From the NCBI GenBank assembly GCA_015232355.1, contig JADFZW010000017.1, forward strand, positions 1 through 64,000: 64,000 nt of DNA, read 5' to 3'. Under the pieces are notes generated by a model. The model saw only the letters and a program-made list of their open reading frames with translations, searched no databases and had not been told where the DNA came from. Within the stretch, counting starts at the first letter, position 1, and each line of letters opens with the position of its first letter. Positions 1 to 9,280 of the stretch are shown piece by piece. The DNA is from Oligoflexia bacterium. GTDB lineage: Bacteria > Bdellovibrionota > Bacteriovoracia > Bacteriovoracales > Bacteriovoracaceae. Position numbers and translations under genes: made by a program.

Positions 1-98
1 TTCTTGTCAAGTTTCCATTGCCATAAGAAATCGATTACATCAGAATCGTTGTTTAGATTGGAATTGAACCAAAAAAGTGAAAATTCTTGATAATCCAT
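1..98 (-). CDS. Partial hypothetical protein running off the left edge
   Basis: An open frame runs leftward from an ATG at 98-96 to the window edge (about 32 codons, beginning MDYQEFSLFWFNSNL) without a stop. It is acidic and aromatic-rich, and I recognise no family. The start lies directly against a 7-bp tandem repeat in which every unit contains an ATG. The ATGs further upstream lead quickly to stops, so the last one is chosen. There is no strong Shine-Dalgarno sequence, although a GGGGG run lies at 128-132. The plus-strand frame 1 is also open to position 90, so the strand call is tentative. Confidence 0.35.
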   Translation of the reverse strand, partial: MDYQEFSLFWFNSNLNNDSDVIDFLWQWKLDK

Positions 99-127
99 TA
101 TCCATTATCCATTATCCATTATCCATT
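94..127. repeat. 7-bp tandem repeat (TCCATTA, about 5 units)
   Basis: Four perfect TCCATTA units (94-121) are followed by TCCATT. On the minus strand each unit reads TAATGGA, so the array carries overlapping TAA and ATG triplets just upstream of a likely minus-strand start codon. It could vary by slippage and change the spacing of the translation-initiation region. Confidence 0.85.
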
Positions 128-437
128 CCCCCTATAATTTTTATTTTAGTGTAGCAATTTCAAAATGCTTTTAACACTTCTTTTCCTGCACTTTCGGGAT
201 AGTGACAAAACATAATGACGGTTTATTTAAATAAAAAAAATTTTCTACAATAATTACCACAGAGTTTAAACCCTGAAATTAACTGAACTATTTTAAAAAA
301 GTTTTTTTTTGCTCTAATTTAACACCTGTTATTTAGTTTATAGTTTAATTATATATTTTTTAATATAAACAGCGACTAAATAACATAGGTATAAAGATAT
401 AAACAAAATAAAGGTATAAATAAAAAGGAGTTAATGT
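128..437. other. Intergenic, AT-rich leader
   Basis: About 310 bp without a supported gene. It is extremely AT-rich, with many A and T runs (for example a T10 run near 302-311). It presumably holds the divergent promoters for the minus-strand edge gene and the glycosyltransferase at 438. A TATAAT-like hexamer is present near 133-138, but the composition makes any single promoter call unsafe. I see no GC-rich hairpin. Confidence 0.4.
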
Positions 438-1787
438 ATGGCCAATGTAAAAGCATTTTTAATTGTAATATTACTTTTGTTGATTACGACACTTTCTACA
501 AGTTATGGATCTGAAGAGAAAATTAAGGAGATAGAATTAGATAATTTAGATAAAAAAGAGAATATATCACCAATTATTATTATTAGTGGTGATGGTGGTG
601 GTGGACACAAAGCTGCTTCGAAAGCAGCACTGGATTCATTGTCAGGAACTTATAAAAATGTAAAAGAGATATTTCCTCTTAGAGGATACATGCTGAATAA
701 TGATCAAAGATTTAATGATTATTGTGGGCAGGAAAAATGGAACTTATTAAAAATAATGCTTAGTTTGCAAAGTTCATTCGATGATGTTATTTCGACAATT
801 TATTATAACAAGATAAAAGAGCAAATTCTACAATTTGGTAGACCAAGATTGATTGCCAGTGTGTACATGCTTGGTAATCAAGCATATCAAAATGTTGCAA
901 AGGAATTAGGTATTCCATTTATTATTATTCCTACCGATTATACTCCAATAATGGCCACCAATATTTACACCGGTAGCGAAGAAACAAAAAACGTTCATGT
1001 CTTTTTACCACTAACGAAAAAAAAGGATCCACACTCATATAAAGTAGTTACTGAAGAAAAAGAATTAAATCCTAGAAATATAAAAAGTATTGGTTACCCT
1101 ATTAGAGCGCAGTTTGAAGAGATAGCAAAAAAGTATCATGCTAACGATCCAAAATTAAGAGAGGAATTAGTTGAATTGAAAACAAAAATGAATATTAATG
1201 ATGATGATAAGTCACTATTCGTGTCTATCGGTGCAAAGGGTTGGGGTGAGAGTGCTACCTTTGATTACATAACAATTATCAATGAGAATATTAAATCACT
1301 AGTTAAAGATGGAAAAAAATATCACATCATTGTTGCTGCCGGTGATAATCATAAAAATTTTAAAGAACATTTGGAATCACATTTAAATAAATTAGGTGTA
1401 AAAATAAATGATCAACTTGTCCTACATATTGAAGCTAATCTAGATGCTAAAGGAATGGCGATGAGATCAATTATAGCTACGCCACTTTTTAAACCAGGTG
1501 GTTCAACTGTTGGAGAAATAATTGCTTTACAAAAACCAGCGATAATTAAAAGTGATTCACTTAAAGGAATACACTGGGAAGGCCAAAATCTTCAGCTGTT
1601 AGAAAAATTGGGTCTTGGTTACCGTCTTGATCTAATGAAAGATGGAAAGGTTGATAAAGAAGATTTTATTAAAGTATTAAAAAATTATGAGGAGAAAGTT
1701 GACAAAAAAAGTTTAAGTATAGACAAAGAATTAGTAAATTCATTTAGTTCCAATTTTCTAAAAGAAGTTAAAGCAATCTTAGAATAA
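438..1787 (+). CDS. MGDG-synthase/MurG-like (GT28-type) glycosyltransferase with N-terminal signal sequence
   Basis: The residue 50-61 motif SGDGGGGHKAAS matches the GGGH loop that opens monogalactosyldiacylglycerol synthase and MurG-like GT-B enzymes. Around residue 350 the motif PGGSTVGEIIALQKPAI matches the nucleotide-sugar binding loop (GG-x-T-x-x-E) of the GT28 C-terminal half. The fold therefore predicts transfer of a sugar from UDP-sugar to a lipid or similar acceptor. Residues 5-24 are a hydrophobic stretch ending near SYG-S, which looks like a cleavable signal or an inner-membrane anchor; that is unusual for an enzyme needing cytosolic UDP-sugars. The start is supported by AAGGAG at 425-430, 7 nt upstream. 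At 449 aa it is of normal family length. It stands alone. The acceptor is not predictable from sequence. Confidence 0.75.
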   Translation: MANVKAFLIVILLLLITTLSTSYGSEEKIKEIELDNLDKKENISPIIIISGDGGGGHKAASKAALDSLSGTYKNVKEIFPLRGYMLNNDQRFNDYCGQEKWNLLKIMLSLQSSFDDVISTIYYNKIKEQILQFGRPRLIASVYMLGNQAYQNVAKELGIPFIIIPTDYTPIMATNIYTGSEETKNVHVFLPLTKKKDPHSYKVVTEEKELNPRNIKSIGYPIRAQFEEIAKKYHANDPKLREELVELKTKMNINDDDKSLFVSIGAKGWGESATFDYITIINENIKSLVKDGKKYHIIVAAGDNHKNFKEHLESHLNKLGVKINDQLVLHIEANLDAKGMAMRSIIATPLFKPGGSTVGEIIALQKPAIIKSDSLKGIHWEGQNLQLLEKLGLGYRLDLMKDGKVDKEDFIKVLKNYEEKVDKKSLSIDKELVNSFSSNFLKEVKAILE

Positions 1788-1905
1788 TCTATATGAATAA
1801 TCCTCATTAAAACCAATTTACAACCAATTTGCATCTTCAAGAAAATTTAAAATCATAGTATTATCTAACTATTATCCTAATGATTAGCAGTTTCAGGGGA
1901 GTAAT

Positions 1906-2268
1906 ATGAATTTCGATGAGGCCATAAACACTCACATTGCATGGAAAAAAAAATTACGAGATTTCATTTTAAATAGGGTAGGAGCTTATGATGTAAATGT
2001 TGTTTGCCAAGATAATTTGTGTGAATTTGGCAAATGGCTTTATGTTGAAGGAGGAAGAAAGTATGCCTCTTTCCCTAAATTTAATGAACTAATTAGTGTA
2101 CATGCAAAATTTCATAAATTGGCCGCAGATATACTAATAAAAGCTCAAGAAGGGAAAAAGGAAGAAGCACTGAAAATGTTGGAGGAAAAGAGCGATTACT
2201 CCCAGTGTTCTTCTAAGTGTATTATGTTGATTGAGAAAATAAAATTAAAGTCAAAGATGGTTGCTTAA
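1906..2268 (+). CDS. Stand-alone CZB (chemoreceptor zinc-binding) domain protein
   Basis: This 120-aa protein is essentially one CZB domain. The expected motif order is visible: the early HIAWKKKL histidine, CEFGKWLY with the conserved cysteine, then HAKFHKLA with paired histidines. In the family these three His and one Cys bind Zn, and the domain usually sits at the C-terminus of chemoreceptors or diguanylate cyclases as a zinc/redox/HOCl sensor. Here it has no signal peptide, membrane segment or output domain, so it would be a soluble cytosolic sensor acting in trans or a zinc-responsive adaptor. A GGGGAG sequence precedes the ATG. It converges on the metalloprotease gene with only 16 bp between the stops. 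The window contains a chemoreceptor at 61.6-63.6 kb that lacks a CZB domain. Confidence 0.82.
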   Translation: MNFDEAINTHIAWKKKLRDFILNRVGAYDVNVVCQDNLCEFGKWLYVEGGRKYASFPKFNELISVHAKFHKLAADILIKAQEGKKEEALKMLEEKSDYSQCSSKCIMLIEKIKLKSKMVA

Positions 2269-2284
2269 AGTGTAAATTCTAAAT

Positions 2285-5200
2285 CTAGTTGTTACATGAA
2301 GGCATTATCTGTAATGGGGCCCACATAGCATCGATTCTATTTTTTAAAATTCCTTTCTTAAACTCATTTAATACATTCATGTCCAAAGAGTAGATATATT
2401 TTTGTGTTGAGGTTGCGTTTTCTTGAGGAGTATCTTTTAGCTTTATTAATTCCTTTAGCTTTTCCTCACCCAATTTGTAGGCCATAATACCTAGCCCACC
2501 AAAAATATCGCCTATTGCTTTTTTTGATTCTGTCATAGTTAACTCTTGTCCATTTAATGTCTTAATTAATTCTAAAATCTTTTTAAGCTTATCGACAGGT
2601 AATTGGCCGACCATTGTGTTTTCTTTATGCTTAATTACTTCTGCTAAACGAGCATTACCTAGCTTGCTGGCGATTAAAACAAAATTTTTATAATACTTAC
2701 CAAATAATTTTGCTGCAAACTCCTCGCTCATTTCAGAACCATTTAAGATGTTAACTTCTTCTAAAATTTTTTTCAATTTCTCTAAATCTAAATTCATTAA
2801 TATTTTCTTCTCTTCATCACTTAAATTTATACTTAGAGGAATTTTATCTCCAAAGCGATACATAAAAATTTTATCTACATCTTCTTTGTTCTCAATTAAG
2901 ATATTAAATTTTTCTACATCATCTTTAAGTTTACTTAAAAGTGCATAAGCAATTTGATTGTTTTTATAGGCACCATAAAATGTTTTGTTATAGAGTGTTT
3001 GTACAAATTTATTTGTAGTAGTTGAGAATCCATCAGAATGATCCTTTCTATACACACAAAGACTATCAGTAAATTTATCGGCCATATCTTTATAATCAAC
3101 ATCTTGAGTTTTATTTGATGAATAAGCTATTTGAAGTAATACTTTATTAAGTGGCACATTTCCTACAGGTAACCATAAATAGTCCCGAATGGCCGGAGAT
3201 AGTTGATCAGAGACTACATAATCATTATCGATAACATATGGTACTTTATACTGATCTCCAGTAAGTGGGTTATGAAATAATACTGGATCAAGCAACTCTG
3301 TATTAGTAGTAGTATGAAGTATGTAGTTTGAAACCGCCATCAATACATCAGGAATATCAATGAAACTTCCCTGACCGCCTTCATCCATACGCATGGATAT
3401 ATTTCTTTTTGTTAAAAATTTCATGGCCAAAATTTTATCATGCCAATTTCCTCTAACAGCGATCTGAGAATAATCTCCATTGGTATATTTAGGATTAATT
3501 TCCGCCATACTTTTGAAGTATTGTCCTCCCTCTGCTAAAAGTTCGTATTTAGAATCTTTGAAAATTTGCATGATTTTAGGATCAAAACAGCTAGTAGGAA
3601 CATGATCCATCTCTGAAGACAAGCGATTTCCATAAAAGAATTCTCTTAAAGATACTTGTTTTGGTTTTTCTTCAGGTTTTCCTTCATGGTTTCCTTCAGG
3701 TTTTCCATCCGATTTATCTCTCATAGGTTGCACTAAACAAGTTAAGTCGGGCATTTTTATTATTTCGAGAAACATCTTTGCTATTAACATCGATGCACCT
3801 CTAATATCTTCGATCATTTTGCAATTTGGATTTTTTTCTCGTTCATCATCAGAACATCCATATGCCATTTTTTTCTTTCCAAATATTGTACTAGCAATTT
3901 CATATAATTCAAAGATCATTCTTGCTTTGAAAAACATGCGTGTACTGTTCAATATCGATTTATGAATATCATATTCATAAAAATCATTTCGATCATTTCT
4001 TAAATAGCGATGGCGATAACCCTCGTTATATTTTCTATTGTAGGAATGAGCAATTTCAGTAAAAGTTGTTCCTTCATCAAATTGATCACATGATATATCT
4101 GATCCAACATCGTCATCACTACAATAAAGGTAAGTCTTAAAAGTATGTTTGCTTAAATTACTTTCTTCGCGCTTGAAGGCGATAATATCTTTTTCCTTTT
4201 CTTTTACTTTATTTTCAAGTTCAGTTAATTTTTCTTGAAGTTTTTTCTTTAATACATTGTCGGCCTCGGAAATATCTTTTTTTAACTTGACCATCGATTC
4301 GCTAATTTTATTAAGTTCATCAAAGACTGGTTTATACTTATTAAAAAGTTCAAGAAATTTTGCTTCAAGATTACCTTCTACTTGTTTTTTTGTATCTCTT
4401 AAATTATCTGTAACTTTAATTACGTCACCATTTTTCTTTATAACTTCTCTAGCGTAAGCGAATCGCAAAGCTGCAATATCATATTTTCCAAGAATGCCCA
4501 GCTCATTTAATTCTGAATATCCATAATCCATAATAGAGCTATAAGCAGGACCAGCGAGAATTTTATTTTTATAAATTTCTTCTTTAGAGTATATTTCATT
4601 CGCATTATAAAAATTTGCTTTATCGAAAGATCCTTTAAAATTGTGTCTAAGTCCTAGATTGTGACCTAATTCGTGAACTAATGTATGTGAAAAAATTATT
4701 GGCAATATAGTAGCAGTTACTGCTTTTCGTTGATCTTCATTAAGCTCTTCCCAACCTTTAAGTGAGTTATCACTATTATTAATATTTGAAATATCTCTTA
4801 TCCCTGGTATTAACGATTTGGCCATAGTGGGATAATCCAAAAATTCCATCGGCTCAGCATTCATTTTTCCAAGACGAAGCATTTTTTCTGTAAGTGATAT
4901 TTTCTTTACTTTAGATCCTTCGCGAGCAAGAGCACCATCAGTTGCAGCTGCTAAAAATTTATTCTCCTCTTCTTGTATAGATTTTAATTTATTTGCATTT
5001 TTAGCAAGGATGTTTTTATTAGAAAATAAAGAATTATTAATATGTTTTTGAAAAATAGAATCATTACTATAAGAAAAGTCGTCGTTATCTTTTCCTCTAA
5101 TCTTAGTTAGAATATTTTGATATTCACTATTTTTGGGATTGACTACTGATCTTATATTTATACCTATTAATTTATCTAAATCATACCATGTATAATTACT

Positions 5201-6721
5201 ATCATTACCTTGAGAGATAAGATCATTCATCTCCTCGCCAGTGAAGAATTGTTCTCGGTAATATTTTTTTGCACTATCATTATCCCAATCAAATATGCTG
5301 TTTAGATTTGTACTGGTAATATTGGTAATAGCTTTAGTACTTGGATTTTTTTTGCCCCCGCCATTACTTCCAGCACTTCCAGAGGAGGAAGTTGCAGATG
5401 AAAATGTACTCATGCCAAATCTTTCAAAATCATTTCGTTCTTTGTTTTTACTAAGATCAACCATTGATTCATAAATACCTCTAACCCCTTGTTTAAAAGC
5501 GGCACCATATACGTTTACATTACCATGAATAATTTCCCCTGTATTTGGATTGGCCACTGTTGGTCCATAACCTAGAAGTGAATTAGCTAATGGTTCATCT
5601 ATTAAGTTGATAGTGTTGAAACGTAGATCTCCAGGCATTATGGACTTTGGTTCTTTAAGCTCAATTTTAAAACCAGCATTGGATTTTTCTAATCCCTTGT
5701 TAATAACTTCAATAGATGAATATGCTGATTTTTTAAAAAGATCATTACCATCTTTATTAAATGAATCACTTAAATAATATTCAATAACTGATCGTTTAGG
5801 ATTCCAACGATGTAAAAAGTATTTTGTATTTGTTCGTTCAGAATCAAGATTTGCATTTAACTCTGTTTTGCTTGAAGCAAAGAATCCAAAAGTTTTTTGA
5901 TCATCTATAGGATAACTAATAGTCTCATAATCTGCAGATGCTAATTTGTCTAATTTTACAAAAGAATAGACATAGCGTACTTTAAAACTGGTGTGATCGA
6001 GATCTCTACTAGGAACATTTTGATAAAAGCACTGAGCATCGTTATTAATTTTATATGTTTTTTCTAATACAATATTCATAACATCTTTATTGATAACATA
6101 ATCTACTAATGCCGATCCTACTTCTTGCATGCATGATTGATCTAAATTAAAAATATCTAAGGCATTTATTTCACTGCTCTTTAATTTTGCTAAATCTGGT
6201 TTGAAATAACGTTTTTGACTCCATTCAATTTCAACATTCTCTTCCTCTTTGTTTAAACACTCTCCATTGGAATTGTTTGCACACCTATAATCAGAGTATG
6301 TTGCAGGAATAGTAATAATGGGGGTATTATTGATTGGATTGTCTTTGAATTTTTCATCTTTTTCAGTAGAAAAAATTTCCAATCCTTCTTTGGTAAATTT
6401 AAATTTAACTAATTTTTCTCCTCCTTGAAAAAAAGGAGAAGCGCTAGATATCTCTCTTGGAGCACCCAGAGTGGATGGGACATAAACAAAAGTGCTATTA
6501 GTATCGATAGCATCCTTTTTTAAGGTTTCGGGAGATTTATAAACCTCTTGATATGGTCTATCCTTCGCACATGAAACAAGAAATAAAGTAAATAGTAGTA
6601 ATGGTAAAAATAGTTGGACTGTAAAAGAATTAGTCAACTTATTATCTTTTTTATCCGACGAATTTGATAAAATTTGAATAATTTTTTTTGTTCTTTTCTT
6701 CTGTTCCATTAATTGATCCAT
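2285..6721 (-). CDS. Very large zinc metalloprotease lipoprotein (DUF5117/DUF4953-like metzincin)
   Basis: This 1478-aa protein has a long n-region, a hydrophobic h-region and lipobox LVSC with Cys51, so it is a predicted lipoprotein. The catalytic zinc motif HELGHNLGLRHNF (H683, E684, H687, H693) and a following SIMDYG Met-turn identify a metzincin-type peptidase. The motif form 'HExGHxLGLRHNF' is characteristic of the zinc-dependent metalloproteases annotated with DUF5117/DUF4953. After it come a Lys/Glu-rich coiled coil (about residues 790-850), several Cys pairs and a long C-terminal region with further charged helices. An AGGAAG sequence lies just upstream of the ATG. It probably digests proteins at the cell surface or, in a predator, in prey. 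The size is larger than typical members, and the C-terminal half is unrecognised. Confidence 0.8.
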   Translation of the reverse strand: MDQLMEQKKRTKKIIQILSNSSDKKDNKLTNSFTVQLFLPLLLFTLFLVSCAKDRPYQEVYKSPETLKKDAIDTNSTFVYVPSTLGAPREISSASPFFQGGEKLVKFKFTKEGLEIFSTEKDEKFKDNPINNTPIITIPATYSDYRCANNSNGECLNKEEENVEIEWSQKRYFKPDLAKLKSSEINALDIFNLDQSCMQEVGSALVDYVINKDVMNIVLEKTYKINNDAQCFYQNVPSRDLDHTSFKVRYVYSFVKLDKLASADYETISYPIDDQKTFGFFASSKTELNANLDSERTNTKYFLHRWNPKRSVIEYYLSDSFNKDGNDLFKKSAYSSIEVINKGLEKSNAGFKIELKEPKSIMPGDLRFNTINLIDEPLANSLLGYGPTVANPNTGEIIHGNVNVYGAAFKQGVRGIYESMVDLSKNKERNDFERFGMSTFSSATSSSGSAGSNGGGKKNPSTKAITNITSTNLNSIFDWDNDSAKKYYREQFFTGEEMNDLISQGNDSNYTWYDLDKLIGINIRSVVNPKNSEYQNILTKIRGKDNDDFSYSNDSIFQKHINNSLFSNKNILAKNANKLKSIQEEENKFLAAATDGALAREGSKVKKISLTEKMLRLGKMNAEPMEFLDYPTMAKSLIPGIRDISNINNSDNSLKGWEELNEDQRKAVTATILPIIFSHTLVHELGHNLGLRHNFKGSFDKANFYNANEIYSKEEIYKNKILAGPAYSSIMDYGYSELNELGILGKYDIAALRFAYAREVIKKNGDVIKVTDNLRDTKKQVEGNLEAKFLELFNKYKPVFDELNKISESMVKLKKDISEADNVLKKKLQEKLTELENKVKEKEKDIIAFKREESNLSKHTFKTYLYCSDDDVGSDISCDQFDEGTTFTEIAHSYNRKYNEGYRHRYLRNDRNDFYEYDIHKSILNSTRMFFKARMIFELYEIASTIFGKKKMAYGCSDDEREKNPNCKMIEDIRGASMLIAKMFLEIIKMPDLTCLVQPMRDKSDGKPEGNHEGKPEEKPKQVSLREFFYGNRLSSEMDHVPTSCFDPKIMQIFKDSKYELLAEGGQYFKSMAEINPKYTNGDYSQIAVRGNWHDKILAMKFLTKRNISMRMDEGGQGSFIDIPDVLMAVSNYILHTTTNTELLDPVLFHNPLTGDQYKVPYVIDNDYVVSDQLSPAIRDYLWLPVGNVPLNKVLLQIAYSSNKTQDVDYKDMADKFTDSLCVYRKDHSDGFSTTTNKFVQTLYNKTFYGAYKNNQIAYALLSKLKDDVEKFNILIENKEDVDKIFMYRFGDKIPLSINLSDEEKKILMNLDLEKLKKILEEVNILNGSEMSEEFAAKLFGKYYKNFVLIASKLGNARLAEVIKHKENTMVGQLPVDKLKKILELIKTLNGQELTMTESKKAIGDIFGGLGIMAYKLGEEKLKELIKLKDTPQENATSTQKYIYSLDMNVLNEFKKGILKNRIDAMWAPLQIMPSCNN

Positions 6722-7557
6722 TAATCTTCTTCCTTTGAATCGCTACCAAAATAATACGATCATCTGTTGGCGCTAAGGGTACCGATTCTCAAAATTTTTC
6801 TAGAAGCTTCTTAGTGTGCTGAAAACAAAATGCAAGTGGTGTGCCGGTGTTGAAGATTAAATTTTGCTTAGATGTTGGACACATATTCATATGCATGTGT
6901 ATGTTTTATAGATAAAAAATATACAACTGAACAAAACTTTTACAATGAACGTTTGAAGATATTTGAATATATCTGAATATATTTGTTCTTTATTATTTAG
7001 TAGATTTTTTTTGTCAAATGGGATCATTTGAGTATATGTCAGACGGTGTATGCCAGTGGCATACCCAATAAGTTAGGGTAAATAAAAAAAATTCAGCAAG
7101 CAGGTAACAGTATCAGCAAACAGTTGCGGTTAGCAGGAAGAAGTTTTACAGTTCCCTCCGAATGAAAATTTTGGGGAGGACCATTACTGTTAACTGCTCC
7201 TGTTTGCTGATCCTGTTATCTGATTACTGAAAAATTTTTATTTACCCTAGCTTATTGAGTACCCCCTATGCCAGATAAGGATGTATTATAATTGACAATA
7301 ATTGAGAATATGAGAGAATCGATGTGTTGGTTAATTCATTATAATTACATAAAATTTTAAAAAAAATTACATTTTTGTGTAGTTTTAGAATCTATTATAT
7401 GCTTTGATTAAAGTATTATTGTTATTTGACGAAAAAAATAATGTAATATTAAAAGACTTAATAGAAAAGATGTAAAGTAAATATTGTTATATTTATTTAA
7501 TTAAATAGTGAGATAGTTAGATAGTTAAAAAGTGTTGTGGCGAAAGGGGGATTTTTA
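6722..7557. other. Long intergenic region containing a MITE-like palindrome
   Basis: Divergent promoter region of about 835 bp between the metalloprotease and mltD genes. I find no convincing open frame. The only clear structure is the inverted-repeat element at 7057-7266, described separately. The sequence right of it (7280-7540) is very AT-rich and probably carries the mltD promoter. Confidence 0.55.
7057..7266. mobile_element. MITE-like palindromic element with 8-bp flanking direct repeats
   Basis: The left arm (about 7063-7135) and right arm (about 7189-7262) are imperfect inverted repeats over roughly 75 bp. For example AATAAGTTAGGGTAAATA pairs with TATTTACCCTAGCTTATT, and ATCAGCAAACAG pairs with CTGTTTGCTGAT. 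The unit is bracketed by the identical 8-mer TATGCCAG at 7049-7056 and 7267-7274, as expected for a target-site duplication. No coding capacity is present. It resembles a non-autonomous miniature inverted-repeat element. A bidirectional hairpin regulatory element is the alternative. Confidence 0.65.
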
Positions 7558-9114
7558 ATGATCAAAACAAAACCAGGATCTGTCATCATAATGATTGGGC
7601 AGCTTGAAATAAATAATTTTATGAACTCATCAATGATAGTAACTATGATGTCAGTGCTACTATTTGGATTATTACTCTTATCTGGATGTGCAACTCACAA
7701 GATTGGTTTAATTAATGTTAATGATGCTACAAATTTAGGAATGTCTGAACAACTTAGTAATAAGCTTAGTGAAGGAAGTAATATTTCGAGTGATCTAGCG
7801 AGTGGAAAGTCAATATCAGATGCTCAGATTCTAAGATCAGATGCAAATTCTGCAAATAATATTGTTCCAACTCCTTCACAAACTTTAGTTAATCCAAATA
7901 ATACTGCCACTAGTGCCGCTGCTGTTGATCCATTAATGATTCCTTTAGATGGAAAAAAAGATGTTGTAGACAGATGGATCGGTTACTTTACTCAAAGAGA
8001 TCGTGGACGTTTCATTCAGCATTTGAGAAATGGTTACAAGTATCGCCCATTAATAGAATCAATATTAAAAAAATATAATCTTCCACCAGATCTATATTAT
8101 TTAGGATTGATTGAAAGTGGATATAATTTAAAAATCAAAAGCCGTGCTAAAGCAGTTGGACCTTGGCAATTTATGAAGGGAACAGCAATTAGATATGGAC
8201 TTAAAGTAAATAAACATGTGGATGAGAGAAGAAATATCTTTAAGGCAACTGAGGCTGCCGCTCAATATTTAAAAGATCTTTTTGAGATGTTTTCTGATTG
8301 GGAATTGGCAATGGCCGCTTACAATGCAGGAGAGATGAAAATATTACGGGCCATAAAGAAAGGAAAATCTAGAGACTATGATGTATTAACTGGAAGAATT
8401 ACAAATGATGAAAATAGCAAAAAAAAAGGAAAACGACTTCTTCCAAAGGAAACATGTCAATATTTGCCTAAACTTGTAGCGGTTAAAACCATTGAACAGA
8501 ATATGAAAAGTTTTGGTTTAGTCGAAGAGGATATCAAGGCAGGAGTTGATAGACCTTATGAATTTGAAAGTATTTCTCCCTATCAGTTTAATTATGCAGT
8601 AGCAGTTAATGATGTGATCTCTCTTATAAATATGTCTGAGAGTGATTTTAGAGAATATAACCCTGATATAAAGGGTGCTTATATCGATGCAACTGAAGAT
8701 CGACCATTTCAAATTTATTTACCACAGATTTATTTTAGTAGCTTATCAGAGAAGTTGAGAACAAGCGTTCTTCCAAAGGTTGAAAAATCAACAATGAAAA
8801 AAGTTGCTGTTGATGATGATGATAGAAAAAGTAAGAGATCTAAGAGGTATCATCAAAAAAATAAAAGAAATAAAAAATCTTTAGTTACTGAAAATGCATC
8901 AGCAGTCACTTCTACATCTACAGATATGTCAACAAACAACAACATCAATAATCCAAAATTAGTTACTTACTTTGTGAAGAGAGGCGATAGCTTGGCCAAG
9001 ATTGCTGCAAAATTCGGTGTAAGCGTAAAGGATTTAGTAAATGCTAACTCTCTCGGAAGAAAAAGAATCTATCCTAAACAGCGTTTAGATGTTCCTCGAA
9101 CAGAAAAAATCTAA
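7558..9114 (+). CDS. mltD: Membrane-bound lytic murein transglycosylase D-like lipoprotein
   Basis: Cleaves the MurNAc-GlcNAc bond of peptidoglycan, forming anhydro-muropeptides. The SLT domain is clear: YYLGLIESGYN holds the catalytic Glu (E186 from this start), followed by VGPWQFM, ARKATEAA-like FKATEAAAQYL and MAAYNAGE. A C-terminal LysM repeat (TYFVKRGDSLAKIAAKFGV...) binds glycan. A lipobox, LSGC, follows a hydrophobic stretch, so an outer-membrane-anchored lipoprotein is expected. I chose the ATG at 7558 because a GGGGG run lies 7 nt upstream. A GTG at 7537 would add seven residues, and the long n-region before the h-region hints that an internal Met may also be used. A Lys/Arg-rich linker precedes LysM. 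E. coli MltD has two LysMs; one is obvious here. Confidence 0.88.
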   Translation: MIKTKPGSVIIMIGQLEINNFMNSSMIVTMMSVLLFGLLLLSGCATHKIGLINVNDATNLGMSEQLSNKLSEGSNISSDLASGKSISDAQILRSDANSANNIVPTPSQTLVNPNNTATSAAAVDPLMIPLDGKKDVVDRWIGYFTQRDRGRFIQHLRNGYKYRPLIESILKKYNLPPDLYYLGLIESGYNLKIKSRAKAVGPWQFMKGTAIRYGLKVNKHVDERRNIFKATEAAAQYLKDLFEMFSDWELAMAAYNAGEMKILRAIKKGKSRDYDVLTGRITNDENSKKKGKRLLPKETCQYLPKLVAVKTIEQNMKSFGLVEEDIKAGVDRPYEFESISPYQFNYAVAVNDVISLINMSESDFREYNPDIKGAYIDATEDRPFQIYLPQIYFSSLSEKLRTSVLPKVEKSTMKKVAVDDDDRKSKRSKRYHQKNKRNKKSLVTENASAVTSTSTDMSTNNNINNPKLVTYFVKRGDSLAKIAAKFGVSVKDLVNANSLGRKRIYPKQRLDVPRTEKI

Positions 9115-9280
9115 TAATTGTAATTAATCCGATTCCTGGTAACAGATCCCTGATAAATTTACTTCCCATTAAATAAAAAATATTTAGAAAATATTTCCTG
9201 TATTTTTTAGTCAACTTATTTTTCAAAAACCCGATAAAATTAAAAGCATATTAAAGATACGTAATTTTAGGTTAACTAAA

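Noticed and set aside
94..127. Short repeat array considered as CRISPR
   Set aside because: Units are contiguous 7-mers without spacers; no cas genes in the window. The same applies to the 9-mer arrays.
9114..9280. Possible terminator after mltD
   Set aside because: No GC-rich stem with a T-tract; only AT-rich sequence.
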